A stretch of DNA of 64,000 nucleotides from Dysgonamonadaceae bacterium (GCA_031272205.1 JAISUH010000090.1:1-64000), one strand, 5' to 3'. Positions 1 through 10,298 are shown, numbered from the stretch's first letter. Numbers and translations: made by a program. Notes: a model not told the origin generated them from the letters alone.

Positions 1-348
1 TTTGGCGTTATCCCAGGGCTTGACGACAAAATCGCTCGCTCCCTGCTTTAATGCATTGACAGCAAGTTCGATATCGGCATAAGCGGTAAAAAGCACGACC
101 TGAATGTCGGGGTCGTACTGTTTTATTTCCGAAAGCCAGAACAGTCCTTCGTTTCCGGAGTTTATTCCGGCGGAAAAATTCATATCGAGCAGAGCCACAT
201 CGGGTTTAAATTCACGCAGAGCGGAATTTATCCGGTTTGGCGTTGAAAGCAGCGTTATCTGCTCGAAATAGTTTGAAAGCAGCATCCGCAGCGCAGTCAG
301 CACATTTCGGTTATCATCGACTATCAATATTGAGCCTTGTTTCATCAT
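1..348 (-). CDS. Response regulator receiver domain, N-terminal part of a probable NtrC-type regulator (truncated by window edge)
   Basis: Minus-strand reading gives MMKQGSILIVDDNRNVLTALRMLLSNYFEQITLLSTPNRINSALREFKPDVALLDMNFSAG...ALKQGASDFVVKPWDNAK: acidic DD pocket, phospho-Asp LLDMNF, conserved KPW. Not in the ORF track because it runs off the window. Confidence 0.85.
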   Translation of the reverse strand, partial: MMKQGSILIVDDNRNVLTALRMLLSNYFEQITLLSTPNRINSALREFKPDVALLDMNFSAGINSGNEGLFWLSEIKQYDPDIQVVLFTAYADIELAVNALKQGASDFVVKPWDNAK

Positions 349-582
349 CAAAAACAAATCCCTGTTTTTCGGTTTGTAATGAATCGGTTAGACGCTTTTA
401 TGCGTTTATTTTGCAAAGTAACACTATTTTGCGGTTTTTTAGGGAAAATTCGACAGAAAAAAGTCCTGTTTTTTTAACGATCAAAACAATTTGTAGCACA
501 ACAAAAAAAGAAAACGCGCCCTACACAACCAAATTCTCCTTAAATTGTTAATAAAGAACACGCAATCCAAAAGTTTAAACGT

Positions 583-3500
583 ATGAAGAAACTGATCTTT
601 TTATTTCTCGCCGCATGTTGCGCTTCATCTTTATATCCACAAAAAAAATCACCCGTGAAATCGAACGATTACAAGCAATCGTGGGACCTTGTCTCCTCTT
701 TTGAAGAGCAATCCCTTCCCAAATCGGCCACCGCAGAAGTTGATAAAATCCTGCGGCAAGCCCTCGCGGATAAAAACAGCCCGCAAGTCATCAAAGCGCT
801 GATTCATCAGGGGAAATACAATTTAGCCATCGACGCAGAAAACGATACAATTATCTTTCACAACCTCAACGAGATGCTGCAAAAAAGCGCCGACAAGACG
901 GAGAGCGCCGTTCTCCATTCCATGCTCGGCGAGTTGTACCTTCAATATTACCAAATAGATCGCTGGCAGATTGACCAACGCACGGAACTCGGCGATTTCA
1001 TTCCGGCTGACATGAAAGAATGGACAAAAAATATTTTTTACGACAAAATAACCGCGCAGTTCAACGCCTCCTTGCAAGCACAAAGCGAATTGGAGAAAGC
1101 GTCGGTGGAAACATACTCCGCTGTGGTGGAACTGAGAACAGACTCGCGGCGATTTTACCCGTCGATGTACGATTTCCTTGCGCTCCGCGCCATAGACTGC
1201 TTCTCCCAACTAAACGCCGGTGAAGATTTGAGCCGAACCTTGGCGAAAAAAGAGATTTCGGAAGAATCGCTGTTCGAACCCATCAGCCGCTTCGTTAATT
1301 TGCCCTTCAATCCCACTCCGGAAGATTATAACCTCTGGACGCTTGAAACCTACCGAAAACTGCTATCTTCGCTGCAAGCGCGGAAAATGAACGAATCAAC
1401 CCTTTTAGTCGATTTACAGAAATTGGATTATTTGCAAAAACTTTCTTCCGCTTACAACAAATTTGCCCTTCCTTCTTTGCAAGCGATGTTAGAGCAATGG
1501 AAAGGGAAGGCGCTTAGCGTTGAAATTATAAGTAAAATATCTGATTTACAACAACTTCCTAAGGAAAGTGATACTCCCGCGCAAATCGAAAAGACGAAAC
1601 AGTTGTACGAATTGTTGAACAAGACGATTGAAAAATACCCCGATTATGAACGCATCAATCTACTCAAAAGCCGTTTGGCGCAAATCACGCAGGCTTCGCT
1701 TTGGATAGAAGGGAAGAACACGTTTTCCTTGAACGGGGAAAAAAAGGTAGAACTTGTCTATAAAAACCTGTCGAAACTCAGGCTGAAAATCTACCGGGTC
1801 GATACAAAATCATTGGCTCTTGATTATACGAAACTTCCGAAGCAATTGGTGAAAACACAAGAAGTAGCGCTTCAACAAAAACCTCCTTATGTTTTCGCGA
1901 GTGATACTACAACCCTCGACATCAACGAGTATGGAGCTTATATTGTGGAGGTTGAAACCGATAAGGACATTGAAAAACAGTACCGGTACCGGTCCAACTA
2001 CGATTTTTCCGTCTCCGACCTTTCCGCTTTTGCCCGCTCTCCGGAAAAAAACAAATACGAAATTGCAGTTGTCAATCGCATATCTGGAAAACCGATCGAA
2101 AATGCAAAAATCATTGTCTATCAACGTACAAGCACTTCGGACAACCCAAAATTAGAAGTCTTGCAGGAAACCGTAACCGACAAAAACGGAGTGGCTCAAG
2201 CAAGCGGGTTCGAACCGAATCCATCTCTATATTATCAGGTTATTAACGGAAAAGATACGGGTTCGCAACTGAGCCATTTTCCTGTACCCAATTACCCTTA
2301 TTTCAACAATTCATCGAATAACCGAGAACAAATATCCATCTTCACCGACCGGGGCATCTACCGGCCGGGGCAAACGGTTTATTTCAAGGCTGTTTCGACC
2401 ATATTGCAGGACGATAAACCCAAACTCGTTACGGCAAAAAAATATACCGTGGAACTGTTTGATGCCAACCATCAAAAAATTTCCGAAAAACAACTTACCA
2501 CAAACGAATTTGGTTCGCTTGCGGGCGAGTTTGTATTGCCGCAAAACATACTTTCGGGCAAATTCTTTCTCAAAATAGACGACGAGAGCTACGCTTCCCG
2601 CGTGGAAGAATACAAACGGCCGACGTTTGAAATCAGCTTCGATAAGATTGAAAAGACCTACAAATTCGGTGAAGTAATCAGCGTGAAGGGAAAAGCCGAG
2701 AATTTTTCGGGAATCAAACTGCAAAATACGGTCGTTTCATACACCATCAGCCGAATGCAAATTTTGCGGTGGGGATACGGGAGAGGCTACACCGGTTCAT
2801 TTGCGCAAGGCGAAACCCTTAGCGATGAAAACGGATGTTTTCAAATCAACTTCACGCCGGAAAAAGACGATAGCTCGTCCGATGTTTCGCCACTCCGCTT
2901 TCCATCGGCATTTGTGTTTAGCATCGAGGCTACCGTTACCGACCTGAACGGCGAAACACAAACCGCTTCATACGCCGTCTCCGTGGGCGATGTATCGATG
3001 TTGTTGAACGTGGATGCGGGAGACCGCATCGAAAAATCGTCGGCAATACCCATCTCCTTTTCGGCGAAAAACTTGGACGGAGCCGATATTTCCGCATCGG
3101 GAACCTATACGCTCTCATCCTTGCAAGACAACGATTCTGTCCGCACACAAATTTCACAGGGAAATTTCACGACGGGCGAACAAAAAGCGCTGCAAGCCAA
3201 ATTGAAAACGCTGCCTTCGGGAAAATACCGCATTGAACTTCAGTCGAAAGACGACTACGGAAATCCGGTAAACGCTCAAAAAGACTTCGTCCTGTATGCT
3301 TACGACGACAAAAAACCACCCCTGAAAACCAACGACTGGTATATCGAAAAAAACCTTTATTTTTCGCCCGACAATCCCGCCGAAGTCATCCTCGGCGTTT
3401 CTGACAAAGACGTGCATGTTTTGTACGAAATATGGCAGGAAACCACCCTGATAGAGCGCAAATGGATGACCTTGTCCGAAGAAAACAAATCTTTCAAAAT

Positions 3501-6477
3501 AGCTTACAAACCCGAATACAAAAACATCGTTTTTCTTTGCCTGTCCTACGTAAAAGACGAAAAATTTTTTTCGCAAAGCTCTTTCCTGAATCTCAAAACC
3601 GAGCAGAAAGACCTTGTCCTGAAATTAGATGTTTTCCGCGATAAACTGCTGCCCGGCGCAAAAGAAGAATGGCGACTGTCGATAAAAGACGCTCTGGGGA
3701 AACCCGCTTTGACAGAAGTTCTTGCCTCAATGTACGATTGGTCGCTCGATAAAATTTACAAATCGCCATTGTGGAGTTTAACAGTACCCGCCGCGAAACT
3801 CTATTTCCCCGTTATTTCGCTTAATTGCGGTTCATTCTTCGGGGACAATGAAACGTGGTATGTATCTAAAATACAAGATTATCCCACGCAAGGATTTTCT
3901 TATGATCATTTTAATTGGTATGAATTTTCTCTTTCCAATCGGATATTGACACGAGGTGCTTTGATACGAGGTTTATCAAAATCCACATCCGTCGCCAATG
4001 CAGCATCAAACAGTGTAGATGTAGCTGAATTAGAAAGCGATAAAGTGATTGTTGATGAATCAGAAGTATTCCATTCCTTCGGTGGCATTCTTCCGGCTCG
4101 CTCACAAAAATCCAATTTTGTCAGCGCAGAAGATATCACAGAAACCTCCGCCCCCCAAATCCGCCGCAATTTCAACGAAACAGCCTTCTTCTACCCGCAA
4201 CTGCGCACCAACGAAAACGGCGAGCTGCAAATCGCTTTCACCGTTCCGGAAAGCAATACGCAGTGGAAATTCCGCGTGCTGGCGCACGACAAAAACTTAA
4301 ATTCGGTACAAAACGAAGCCGTCGCCGTTTCGCGAAAAGAATTGATGGTTACGCCCAATATCCCGCGCTTCTTGCGCCATGGCGATGTTGCAACGGTCTC
4401 GGCCAAAATATCCAACCTGTCCGACACAACCGCGATCGGCACGGTTCGCTTTGTCCTCTTCAACCCCCTCACCGATGAAACAATTCCGTCGGGAGCGCTG
4501 CAACCGCAACCCTTTTCGCTGAAAGCGGGCGCATCGGGCAATGCAAGCTGGACATTCAACGTGCCCGACGGCCTCGATTTGCTGGGCCTGCGCGTCATCG
4601 CCGAAAGCGCGTTGTTTTCCGATGGCGAGCAACACGCGATAGCCATACTTCCCAAACGGATGATGCTTACCGAAAGCCTTCCGATGGATCTGAACGGGAA
4701 ACAAACCAAGCAATTCACGTTCGATCGGCTCACTGAAAACGAAAAATCAACATCGGCTGAAAATTACCGGCTAACCTTGGAATTTGCTTCCAATCCGGCT
4801 TGGTATGCCATACAGGCATTGCCCGTGTTGAGCAATCCCGACAACGAAAACGCCGTGAATTGGTTTGCTTCCTATTACGCCAACACGCTGGGACTGGTCA
4901 TTGGTCAAACCCATCCGAAAGTCTCCGCAATGATCGACGCATGGAAAAAACAGGGCGGCGATGAAGAATCATTGCTCTCGAACCTCGAAAAAAACGAAGA
5001 ACTCAAAAACGTGCTGCTCGAAGAAACCCCTTGGGTTTTGGAAGCCAAAAACGAATCGGAACAAAAACAAAAATTGTCTTTGATCTTCGACCTGAACCGC
5101 AACCAAAACCTTACATCCGCGGCAATCGCCAAATTAAAGGAATTGCAAACCGAAAACGGCGGATGGTCGTGGTTCAAAGGTTTTTATCCGAGCCGGAGCA
5201 TTACGCAATACATCCTGTACGGCTTCAACCGCCTGAACGAGCTGAAAGCCGCCCAACCCGACAACAACATTCTTTCGATGCAAAAAAAAGCCGTCGCCTA
5301 TATCGACAGTGAAGCCTTGCGCGGTTTTGAACAACTGAAAAAATACAACGGAGACTGGGAAAACATCAAAACGATTTCGACCGGCGATTTGGAATACCTT
5401 TACGTCCGTTCCGCATATACCTATCCGATGAGCAAAGAAACCTCGGAAATGTTTGATTTCTATACTTCCGTCATGATGACAAACTGGACGCAATACGGTC
5501 TGTACGAACGCTCGCTCATCGCGGCGCTTGCGCAACGAAAAGGACAAACGGCCGTCGCGCAGAGTATCCTGCAATCCTACCGCGAACATGCTACCGTTTC
5601 GGACGAAATGGGAATGTTTTGGGGCAACAACCGTTCTCACGTGTTTATGTCGCAATCGGCCGTTTCGGTACATACCTTCATTATGGATGCCTTCCTGAAA
5701 AACGGCGCGAGCACAACAGAAATGAACGATATGAAACGCTGGCTGCTGAAACAAAAACAAACGCAGTTGTGGGAATCCACACACGCCAGCATTGACGCCG
5801 TTTACGCCTTGCTGAGCACGGGAAGCGACTGGTTATCCACCGAAGGCAACACCAAAATAACCTTGGGGAAACAGATTGTTGAACCCGAAAAAGCGACGTC
5901 GGGAACGGGATATTTCAAAGAAACGTGGCAAAAGCCGGAAATTGAGGCTTCGATGGCCCGCGTCGAAGTACAAAACAATGCCGACGTACCGGCTTGGGGC
6001 GCATTGTACCTGCAATATTTCGAAGATTTGTCCCGAATCAATAAAACAGACGCTTCGCTCGACATCGAAAAAATGCTGTTCGTGGAACAAGCTGACAAAT
6101 CGGGTAAAAAACTCGTGCAGATCACCGAAAACAGCCCGTTGAAAACAGGCGACAAAGTGATTGTCCGTCTGACCGTCCGCAGCGACCGCGATCTGGATTT
6201 CGTCCATTTGAAAGATATGCGGGCTGCCTGTTTCGAGCCGGTAGAGCAAATTTCGGGCATTAAATGGCGAAACGCCGCTCCGTATTACCAGTCATCGAAA
6301 GATGCGGCCACCCATTTCTATTTCGATGTCCTGCCGCGCGGGACCTACGTTTTCGAATACGCTGTTTATGTAACCCGCACCGGCTGCTATTCCAACGGAA
6401 TCACTTCGCTGCAATGCCTCTATGCCCCGCAATTTACGTCGCACACAGCCGGAAGTATAATTAATGTTAAACAATAG
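583..6477 (+). CDS. Alpha-2-macroglobulin family protein (MG2 / YfaS-like), predicted exported or lipoprotein
   Basis: 1964 aa ORF; signal peptide MKKLIFLFLAACCASS; MG2-type region FTDRGIYRPGQTVYFKA; bait-domain-adjacent FYPQLRTNENGELQIAFTVPESNTQWKF; C-terminal terpenoid-cyclase-like region. Confidence 0.93.
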   Translation: MKKLIFLFLAACCASSLYPQKKSPVKSNDYKQSWDLVSSFEEQSLPKSATAEVDKILRQALADKNSPQVIKALIHQGKYNLAIDAENDTIIFHNLNEMLQKSADKTESAVLHSMLGELYLQYYQIDRWQIDQRTELGDFIPADMKEWTKNIFYDKITAQFNASLQAQSELEKASVETYSAVVELRTDSRRFYPSMYDFLALRAIDCFSQLNAGEDLSRTLAKKEISEESLFEPISRFVNLPFNPTPEDYNLWTLETYRKLLSSLQARKMNESTLLVDLQKLDYLQKLSSAYNKFALPSLQAMLEQWKGKALSVEIISKISDLQQLPKESDTPAQIEKTKQLYELLNKTIEKYPDYERINLLKSRLAQITQASLWIEGKNTFSLNGEKKVELVYKNLSKLRLKIYRVDTKSLALDYTKLPKQLVKTQEVALQQKPPYVFASDTTTLDINEYGAYIVEVETDKDIEKQYRYRSNYDFSVSDLSAFARSPEKNKYEIAVVNRISGKPIENAKIIVYQRTSTSDNPKLEVLQETVTDKNGVAQASGFEPNPSLYYQVINGKDTGSQLSHFPVPNYPYFNNSSNNREQISIFTDRGIYRPGQTVYFKAVSTILQDDKPKLVTAKKYTVELFDANHQKISEKQLTTNEFGSLAGEFVLPQNILSGKFFLKIDDESYASRVEEYKRPTFEISFDKIEKTYKFGEVISVKGKAENFSGIKLQNTVVSYTISRMQILRWGYGRGYTGSFAQGETLSDENGCFQINFTPEKDDSSSDVSPLRFPSAFVFSIEATVTDLNGETQTASYAVSVGDVSMLLNVDAGDRIEKSSAIPISFSAKNLDGADISASGTYTLSSLQDNDSVRTQISQGNFTTGEQKALQAKLKTLPSGKYRIELQSKDDYGNPVNAQKDFVLYAYDDKKPPLKTNDWYIEKNLYFSPDNPAEVILGVSDKDVHVLYEIWQETTLIERKWMTLSEENKSFKIAYKPEYKNIVFLCLSYVKDEKFFSQSSFLNLKTEQKDLVLKLDVFRDKLLPGAKEEWRLSIKDALGKPALTEVLASMYDWSLDKIYKSPLWSLTVPAAKLYFPVISLNCGSFFGDNETWYVSKIQDYPTQGFSYDHFNWYEFSLSNRILTRGALIRGLSKSTSVANAASNSVDVAELESDKVIVDESEVFHSFGGILPARSQKSNFVSAEDITETSAPQIRRNFNETAFFYPQLRTNENGELQIAFTVPESNTQWKFRVLAHDKNLNSVQNEAVAVSRKELMVTPNIPRFLRHGDVATVSAKISNLSDTTAIGTVRFVLFNPLTDETIPSGALQPQPFSLKAGASGNASWTFNVPDGLDLLGLRVIAESALFSDGEQHAIAILPKRMMLTESLPMDLNGKQTKQFTFDRLTENEKSTSAENYRLTLEFASNPAWYAIQALPVLSNPDNENAVNWFASYYANTLGLVIGQTHPKVSAMIDAWKKQGGDEESLLSNLEKNEELKNVLLEETPWVLEAKNESEQKQKLSLIFDLNRNQNLTSAAIAKLKELQTENGGWSWFKGFYPSRSITQYILYGFNRLNELKAAQPDNNILSMQKKAVAYIDSEALRGFEQLKKYNGDWENIKTISTGDLEYLYVRSAYTYPMSKETSEMFDFYTSVMMTNWTQYGLYERSLIAALAQRKGQTAVAQSILQSYREHATVSDEMGMFWGNNRSHVFMSQSAVSVHTFIMDAFLKNGASTTEMNDMKRWLLKQKQTQLWESTHASIDAVYALLSTGSDWLSTEGNTKITLGKQIVEPEKATSGTGYFKETWQKPEIEASMARVEVQNNADVPAWGALYLQYFEDLSRINKTDASLDIEKMLFVEQADKSGKKLVQITENSPLKTGDKVIVRLTVRSDRDLDFVHLKDMRAACFEPVEQISGIKWRNAAPYYQSSKDAATHFYFDVLPRGTYVFEYAVYVTRTGCYSNGITSLQCLYAPQFTSHTAGSIINVKQ

Positions 6478-6498
6478 CCGTATTTTAAACGGATAACG

Positions 6499-6506
6499 TA
6501 ATTTTG
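6499..6506 (+). promoter_or_regulatory. Putative Bacteroidetes -7 box (TAATTTTG) for the DUF1573 gene
   Basis: TAnnTTTG match 48 nt upstream of the ATG at 6554. Confidence 0.45.
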
Positions 6507-6553
6507 TATCATAAAATTGAACTTGATAAAAACAACAAAAAATATATCGTAAA

Positions 6554-6940
6554 ATGAAAAAATCTATTTTAACTTTGATATTCAGCATCCTGCTGAGCGG
6601 AGCCTTGTTCGCCCAAAATAAGGCCGAAGCAATGTTCAAGACAACCCAATACAATTTCGGCACTGTGAAAGAAGACGGTAAAATCAATTGTGTGTTCGAA
6701 TTTGCAAACATAGGAACAGCTCCCTTAGTCGTTACCCGCGTTGGCACTTCCTGCGGATGCACAACTTCGGCTTATACGGCATCGCCTGTATTGCCGGGTA
6801 AAAGCGGGAGAATCGACATTTCATACAATACGGATAATCGTCCGGGAAGTTTCACCAAAACAATACGGGTTTATACGAATATTCCCGACACCATATATAC
6901 GCTGACCATAAAAGGTGTCGTAACGCCTAAACAGCGATAA
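6554..6940 (+). CDS. DUF1573 domain-containing protein
   Basis: 128 aa; signal peptide plus TTQYNFGTVKEDGKINCVFEFANIGTAPLVVTRVGTSCGCTT, the DUF1573 core. Confidence 0.93.
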   Translation: MKKSILTLIFSILLSGALFAQNKAEAMFKTTQYNFGTVKEDGKINCVFEFANIGTAPLVVTRVGTSCGCTTSAYTASPVLPGKSGRIDISYNTDNRPGSFTKTIRVYTNIPDTIYTLTIKGVVTPKQR

Positions 6941-6979
6941 AGTGGCGTTCATGTTCAAAAAGAAAAAAGAAAGTTATTT

Positions 6980-8080
6980 ATGATCCACCCCGAAAACGAT
7001 GCCCACTATAAAGGACTGTCGGTCAGCAAAGGCATTTCCCAACCGCCAACTGTCAACCCCTATCTGAATACCCTCCGGCGTGCAAGACGCAAAATGTACT
7101 CGGTAGAAGAATACGTCGATGAAATCCTTCAAGGGAACATCACCGTGCTCAGTCAGGCCGTTACGCTGGTGGAGAGTTCCCGACCCGAACATCAGGAAAT
7201 CGCGCAACAAATCATTGAAAAATGCCTTCCCCACTCCGGAAAATCCATCCGAATCGGGTTCACAGGTGTACCGGGCGCAGGAAAAAGCACCTCCATCGAT
7301 GCTTTCGGGATGTACTTGGTGAAAGAGGGGAACAAATTAGCCGTTTTGGCGATTGACCCTTCCAGCGAACGGTCAGGCGGCAGCATTTTGGGCGATAAAA
7401 CCCGCATGGAACGCTTATCGATGGAGCATAACGCCTTTATCCGCCCTTCCCCAACCGCAGGATCGCTGGGCGGCGTTGCACGAAAAACCCGCGAAACAAT
7501 TATCTTATGCGAAGCAGCCGGTTTCGATTACATCTTCGTGGAAACTGTGGGGGTTGGACAATCGGAAACAGCCGTACATTCTATGGTGGACTTCTTTCTC
7601 CTGATCCAGCTTGCAGGCACGGGCGACGAACTGCAAGGCATCAAACGGGGCATTATGGAGATGGCCGACGGAATTGTTATTAATAAAGCCGACGGCGACA
7701 ATATCGAAAAGGCTAAATTAGCCCAAAGCCACTTCAGGAACGCACTGCACCTGTTTCCCGTTCCCGATTCGGGATGGACGCCCGAAGTGCTCACTTATTC
7801 GGGATATTACGGTTACGGCATCGCCGAAGTGTGGGACATGATTCACCGATATATCGATTTCGTGAAAGAGAGCGGCTACTTCATCCGCAAACGCGACGAG
7901 CAATCGAAATACCGCATGTATGAAACCATCAACGAACACTTGCGCAACGACTTTTACCAAAATCCCGAAATCGAAAAACTGATGCCTAAATTGGAACGCG
8001 ACTTGGCGGCTCACAGGAAAAGTTCGTACATTGCGGCAACGGAAGCTTTGGACAAATATTACGGAAATAAACACGTTTGA
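6980..8080 (+). CDS. meaB: Methylmalonyl-CoA mutase-associated GTPase MeaB
   Basis: Walker A GFTGVPGAGKSTSIDAFG, plus LAVLAIDPSSERSGGSILGDKTRM and VETVGVGQSE; full length 366 aa. Confidence 0.95.
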   Translation: MIHPENDAHYKGLSVSKGISQPPTVNPYLNTLRRARRKMYSVEEYVDEILQGNITVLSQAVTLVESSRPEHQEIAQQIIEKCLPHSGKSIRIGFTGVPGAGKSTSIDAFGMYLVKEGNKLAVLAIDPSSERSGGSILGDKTRMERLSMEHNAFIRPSPTAGSLGGVARKTRETIILCEAAGFDYIFVETVGVGQSETAVHSMVDFFLLIQLAGTGDELQGIKRGIMEMADGIVINKADGDNIEKAKLAQSHFRNALHLFPVPDSGWTPEVLTYSGYYGYGIAEVWDMIHRYIDFVKESGYFIRKRDEQSKYRMYETINEHLRNDFYQNPEIEKLMPKLERDLAAHRKSSYIAATEALDKYYGNKHV

Positions 8081-8190
8081 GGTTCAAGGTTTGACGTTTG
8101 CCGTGTCGCTTTATGGCAATAGGGTGGAATGGACTGCAAAACCAAGAAACCTCATAAAAACCGCATTATTTTAACTTTTTTTACTAAATA

Positions 8191-8198
8191 GGGGGGGG
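8191..8198. repeat. G8 homopolymer tract in a promoter region
   Basis: ctaaataGGGGGGGGtaattttg; abuts a TAATTTTG -7-like box. Confidence 0.9.
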
Positions 8199-8216
8199 TA
8201 ATTTTGAAATACTGTT

Positions 8217-8224
8217 TAACTTTG
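8217..8224 (+). promoter_or_regulatory. Putative -7 box (TAACTTTG) for the small lipoprotein gene
   Basis: TAnnTTTG match 64 nt upstream of the ATG at 8288; its -33 position coincides with the G8 tract. Confidence 0.4.
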
Positions 8225-8287
8225 TGGCAATTTTAAAATAAACTATTTCAAAAACAGTTTCAAATCATTTAAAAAAACAATTTAGTT

Positions 8288-8647
8288 ATGAAAAAACTTG
8301 GTTTTATGTTATTGGCCATGAGCCTGATTATGCTTTCGTGCTCGAAAGACGACAACGATTCTAACGATTCTAACGATTCTTTGGTAGGAACAAAGTGGGC
8401 ATCTACTTATGAAGGTATGACCTTCGAACTCGAATTTATGACAGAAAAAGATGTTATAGCCTCAATCACTGAGGGTTCTGCTAAGTACCAATATTCTACT
8501 ACTTATACCTATAATTCGGACAAAAAAAAGGGAGTAATCTTTTCTCCGGAAGAGGGAGCATCCGATGCTGAATTTAGCATTGACGGGAACAAATTAACCA
8601 TCTATGATGAGGATGAAGAGGACTATATTATCTTAACGAAACAATAA
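8288..8647 (+). CDS. Small lipoprotein, lipocalin-like
   Basis: 119 aa; lipobox LIMLSC; SLVGTKWASTYEGMTFELEF...KLTIYDEDEEDYIILTKQ resembles small lipocalin-like lipoproteins. Confidence 0.75.
   Translation: MKKLGFMLLAMSLIMLSCSKDDNDSNDSNDSLVGTKWASTYEGMTFELEFMTEKDVIASITEGSAKYQYSTTYTYNSDKKKGVIFSPEEGASDAEFSIDGNKLTIYDEDEEDYIILTKQ
8354..8380 (+). repeat. In-frame 9-bp tandem repeat (AACGATTCT)x3 encoding NDS-NDS-NDS
   Basis: Three perfect copies just after the lipidation cysteine. Confidence 0.95.
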
Positions 8648-8671
8648 AAACCTCTACCCGACCGACATTTA

Positions 8672-8718
8672 CAAATCCGCCTGAACAAAGGGATACCCCT
8701 CTCGTTCAGGCGGATTTG
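8672..8718. terminator. Bidirectional intrinsic terminator hairpin (15-bp stem)
   Basis: CAAATCCGCCTGAAC (8672-8686) / GTTCAGGCGGATTTG (8704-8718) between convergent genes. Confidence 0.85.
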
Positions 8719-8738
8719 CAATTCAATCTGATACTGTT

Positions 8739-9695
8739 TTAAATCTTCCTGATTCGCACCCCTCTTGCAAAATGCTGCTCTCCTTTTTCGAGGATCAGGT
8801 CAGCTCTGAAGCGTGTCGGGAGGATGTTTTCTTCGAGGTTCGGCAAATTGATTTCTTCCCACACCTCATTGGCGAATTGCATCAGTTCTTCTTCGGTATA
8901 AGAAACGTAGCGGTGAAAAAACGATTCGGGATTTTGAAACGCCGTCTTCTGCAATTCCTTGAAACGGTCGAGGTACCATTGCCGCAAATCTTTTTCGCCG
9001 GCATCCACATAAATGGAATAATCGAAGAAATCGGAGACAAATACCCGACGTTGCGGCTTCTTGTCTGCCGGAACCTGCAACACGTTGATTCCCTCCACAA
9101 TAAGAATATCGGGATTCTCTATCGTATGCAACTCTCCGGGCATGATGTCGTAATAAAGGTGCGAATAAACGGGCGACTCCAAGGTCTCGCGCCCCGATTT
9201 GGCTCCGGCCAAAAAAGCGAGTAGGCGCTTCGCATCGTAACTTTCGGGAAAACCTTTCCTGTTGAATAATCCGCGGCGTTCCAATTCGGCATTGGGATAC
9301 AAAAAACCGTCGGTGGTAATCAACTCCACTTTGGGTTTTTCGGGCAGCATCGACAGCAATTTCTGCAACACACGCGCCGTGGTGCTTTTCCCCACAGCCA
9401 CACTTCCGGCAATCCCGATGATGTAGGGGATACGGAGGCTCGTGTTGTGAAAAAACTGATCGCGCTCGTTATGGAGGTTGTTGTAATGCGTGAGGTGAAT
9501 TTGCAGAAGGCTGACCATCGGAAGATACACATCGTTGATCTCTTCGAGAGTCAAAGGTTCATTCATCGCCTGCAATTTCGACAGGTCGATATCTTCGGAA
9601 ATGGGGAAAAGCGGATGCTCTTCGAGCTTGCTCCATTCTTCGCGCGTGAAACTGCGGAACGGAGAGAACGTTACCTTATATGACGATTGTTCCAT
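8739..9695 (-). CDS. coaA: Type I pantothenate kinase
   Basis: P-loop GIAGSVAVGKSTTARVLQ; VELITTDGFLYPN; 318 aa. Confidence 0.96.
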   Translation of the reverse strand: MEQSSYKVTFSPFRSFTREEWSKLEEHPLFPISEDIDLSKLQAMNEPLTLEEINDVYLPMVSLLQIHLTHYNNLHNERDQFFHNTSLRIPYIIGIAGSVAVGKSTTARVLQKLLSMLPEKPKVELITTDGFLYPNAELERRGLFNRKGFPESYDAKRLLAFLAGAKSGRETLESPVYSHLYYDIMPGELHTIENPDILIVEGINVLQVPADKKPQRRVFVSDFFDYSIYVDAGEKDLRQWYLDRFKELQKTAFQNPESFFHRYVSYTEEELMQFANEVWEEINLPNLEENILPTRFRADLILEKGEQHFARGVRIRKI

Positions 9696-9844
9696 TTGTC
9701 CTGAAATTTACAGACTGCAAAGATACGACGTTGCAAAAAACAAGCCAACAAAAACCGAATTTATTGTTCGAGCATTGAAAAAAAGGAAAAATTCTTGTTT
9801 GAATTTTTCCTTTTTTCACGATTCCTTTTTGAGGAGTGTTTTTT

Positions 9845-10189
9845 CTACTTCACCTTATCTACAATCGCTTTGAAAGCTTCGGGATGGTTCATTGCCAAAT
9901 CGGCAAGGACTTTGCGGTTGATTTCGATTTCGTTTTTGTGCAAAGCGCCCATCAGACGCGAATAAGACAAGCCGTAAATACGGGCGGCGGCGTTGATACG
10001 CTGAATCCAGAGAGCGCGGAAATTGCGCTTTTTGTTCTTGCGGTCGCGGTAAGCATAGGTCAAACCCTTTTCCCAAGTGTTTTTCGCTACCGTCCACACA
10101 TTTTTGCGTGCGCCGTAATAACCCCTTGTTAATTTTAATACTTTTTTTCTGCGGTTGCGCGATGCAACATGATTGACTGACCTTGGCAT
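9845..10189 (-). CDS. rplT: 50S ribosomal protein L20
   Basis: [32 protein letters not shown]...[16 protein letters not shown]. Confidence 0.98.
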   Translation of the reverse strand: MPRSVNHVASRNRRKKVLKLTRGYYGARKNVWTVAKNTWEKGLTYAYRDRKNKKRNFRALWIQRINAAARIYGLSYSRLMGALHKNEIEINRKVLADLAMNHPEAFKAIVDKVK

Positions 10190-10298
10190 AATTGCTTTTT
10201 GTTTTTGAATGTTAGCGTCCCCGCCTGCGCGAGATTCTTTTGAGCATACATCCGGTTAATAAATCTGTTTCTGAAAAAACTCGCTCGAATGTGATTGA

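Noticed and set aside
237-551. 104-aa ORF on + strand
   Set aside because: Overlaps antisense the response-regulator coding start and a promoter region; composition not protein-like.
823-1209. Antisense ORFs within the alpha-2-macroglobulin gene (823-1209 and others up to 6260)
   Set aside because: Long antisense ORFs are expected from codon bias; none shows a recognisable family or signal.
6980-8080. Orphan meaB as an anomaly
   Set aside because: MeaB is often encoded apart from the mutase subunits; not informative without the rest of the genome.
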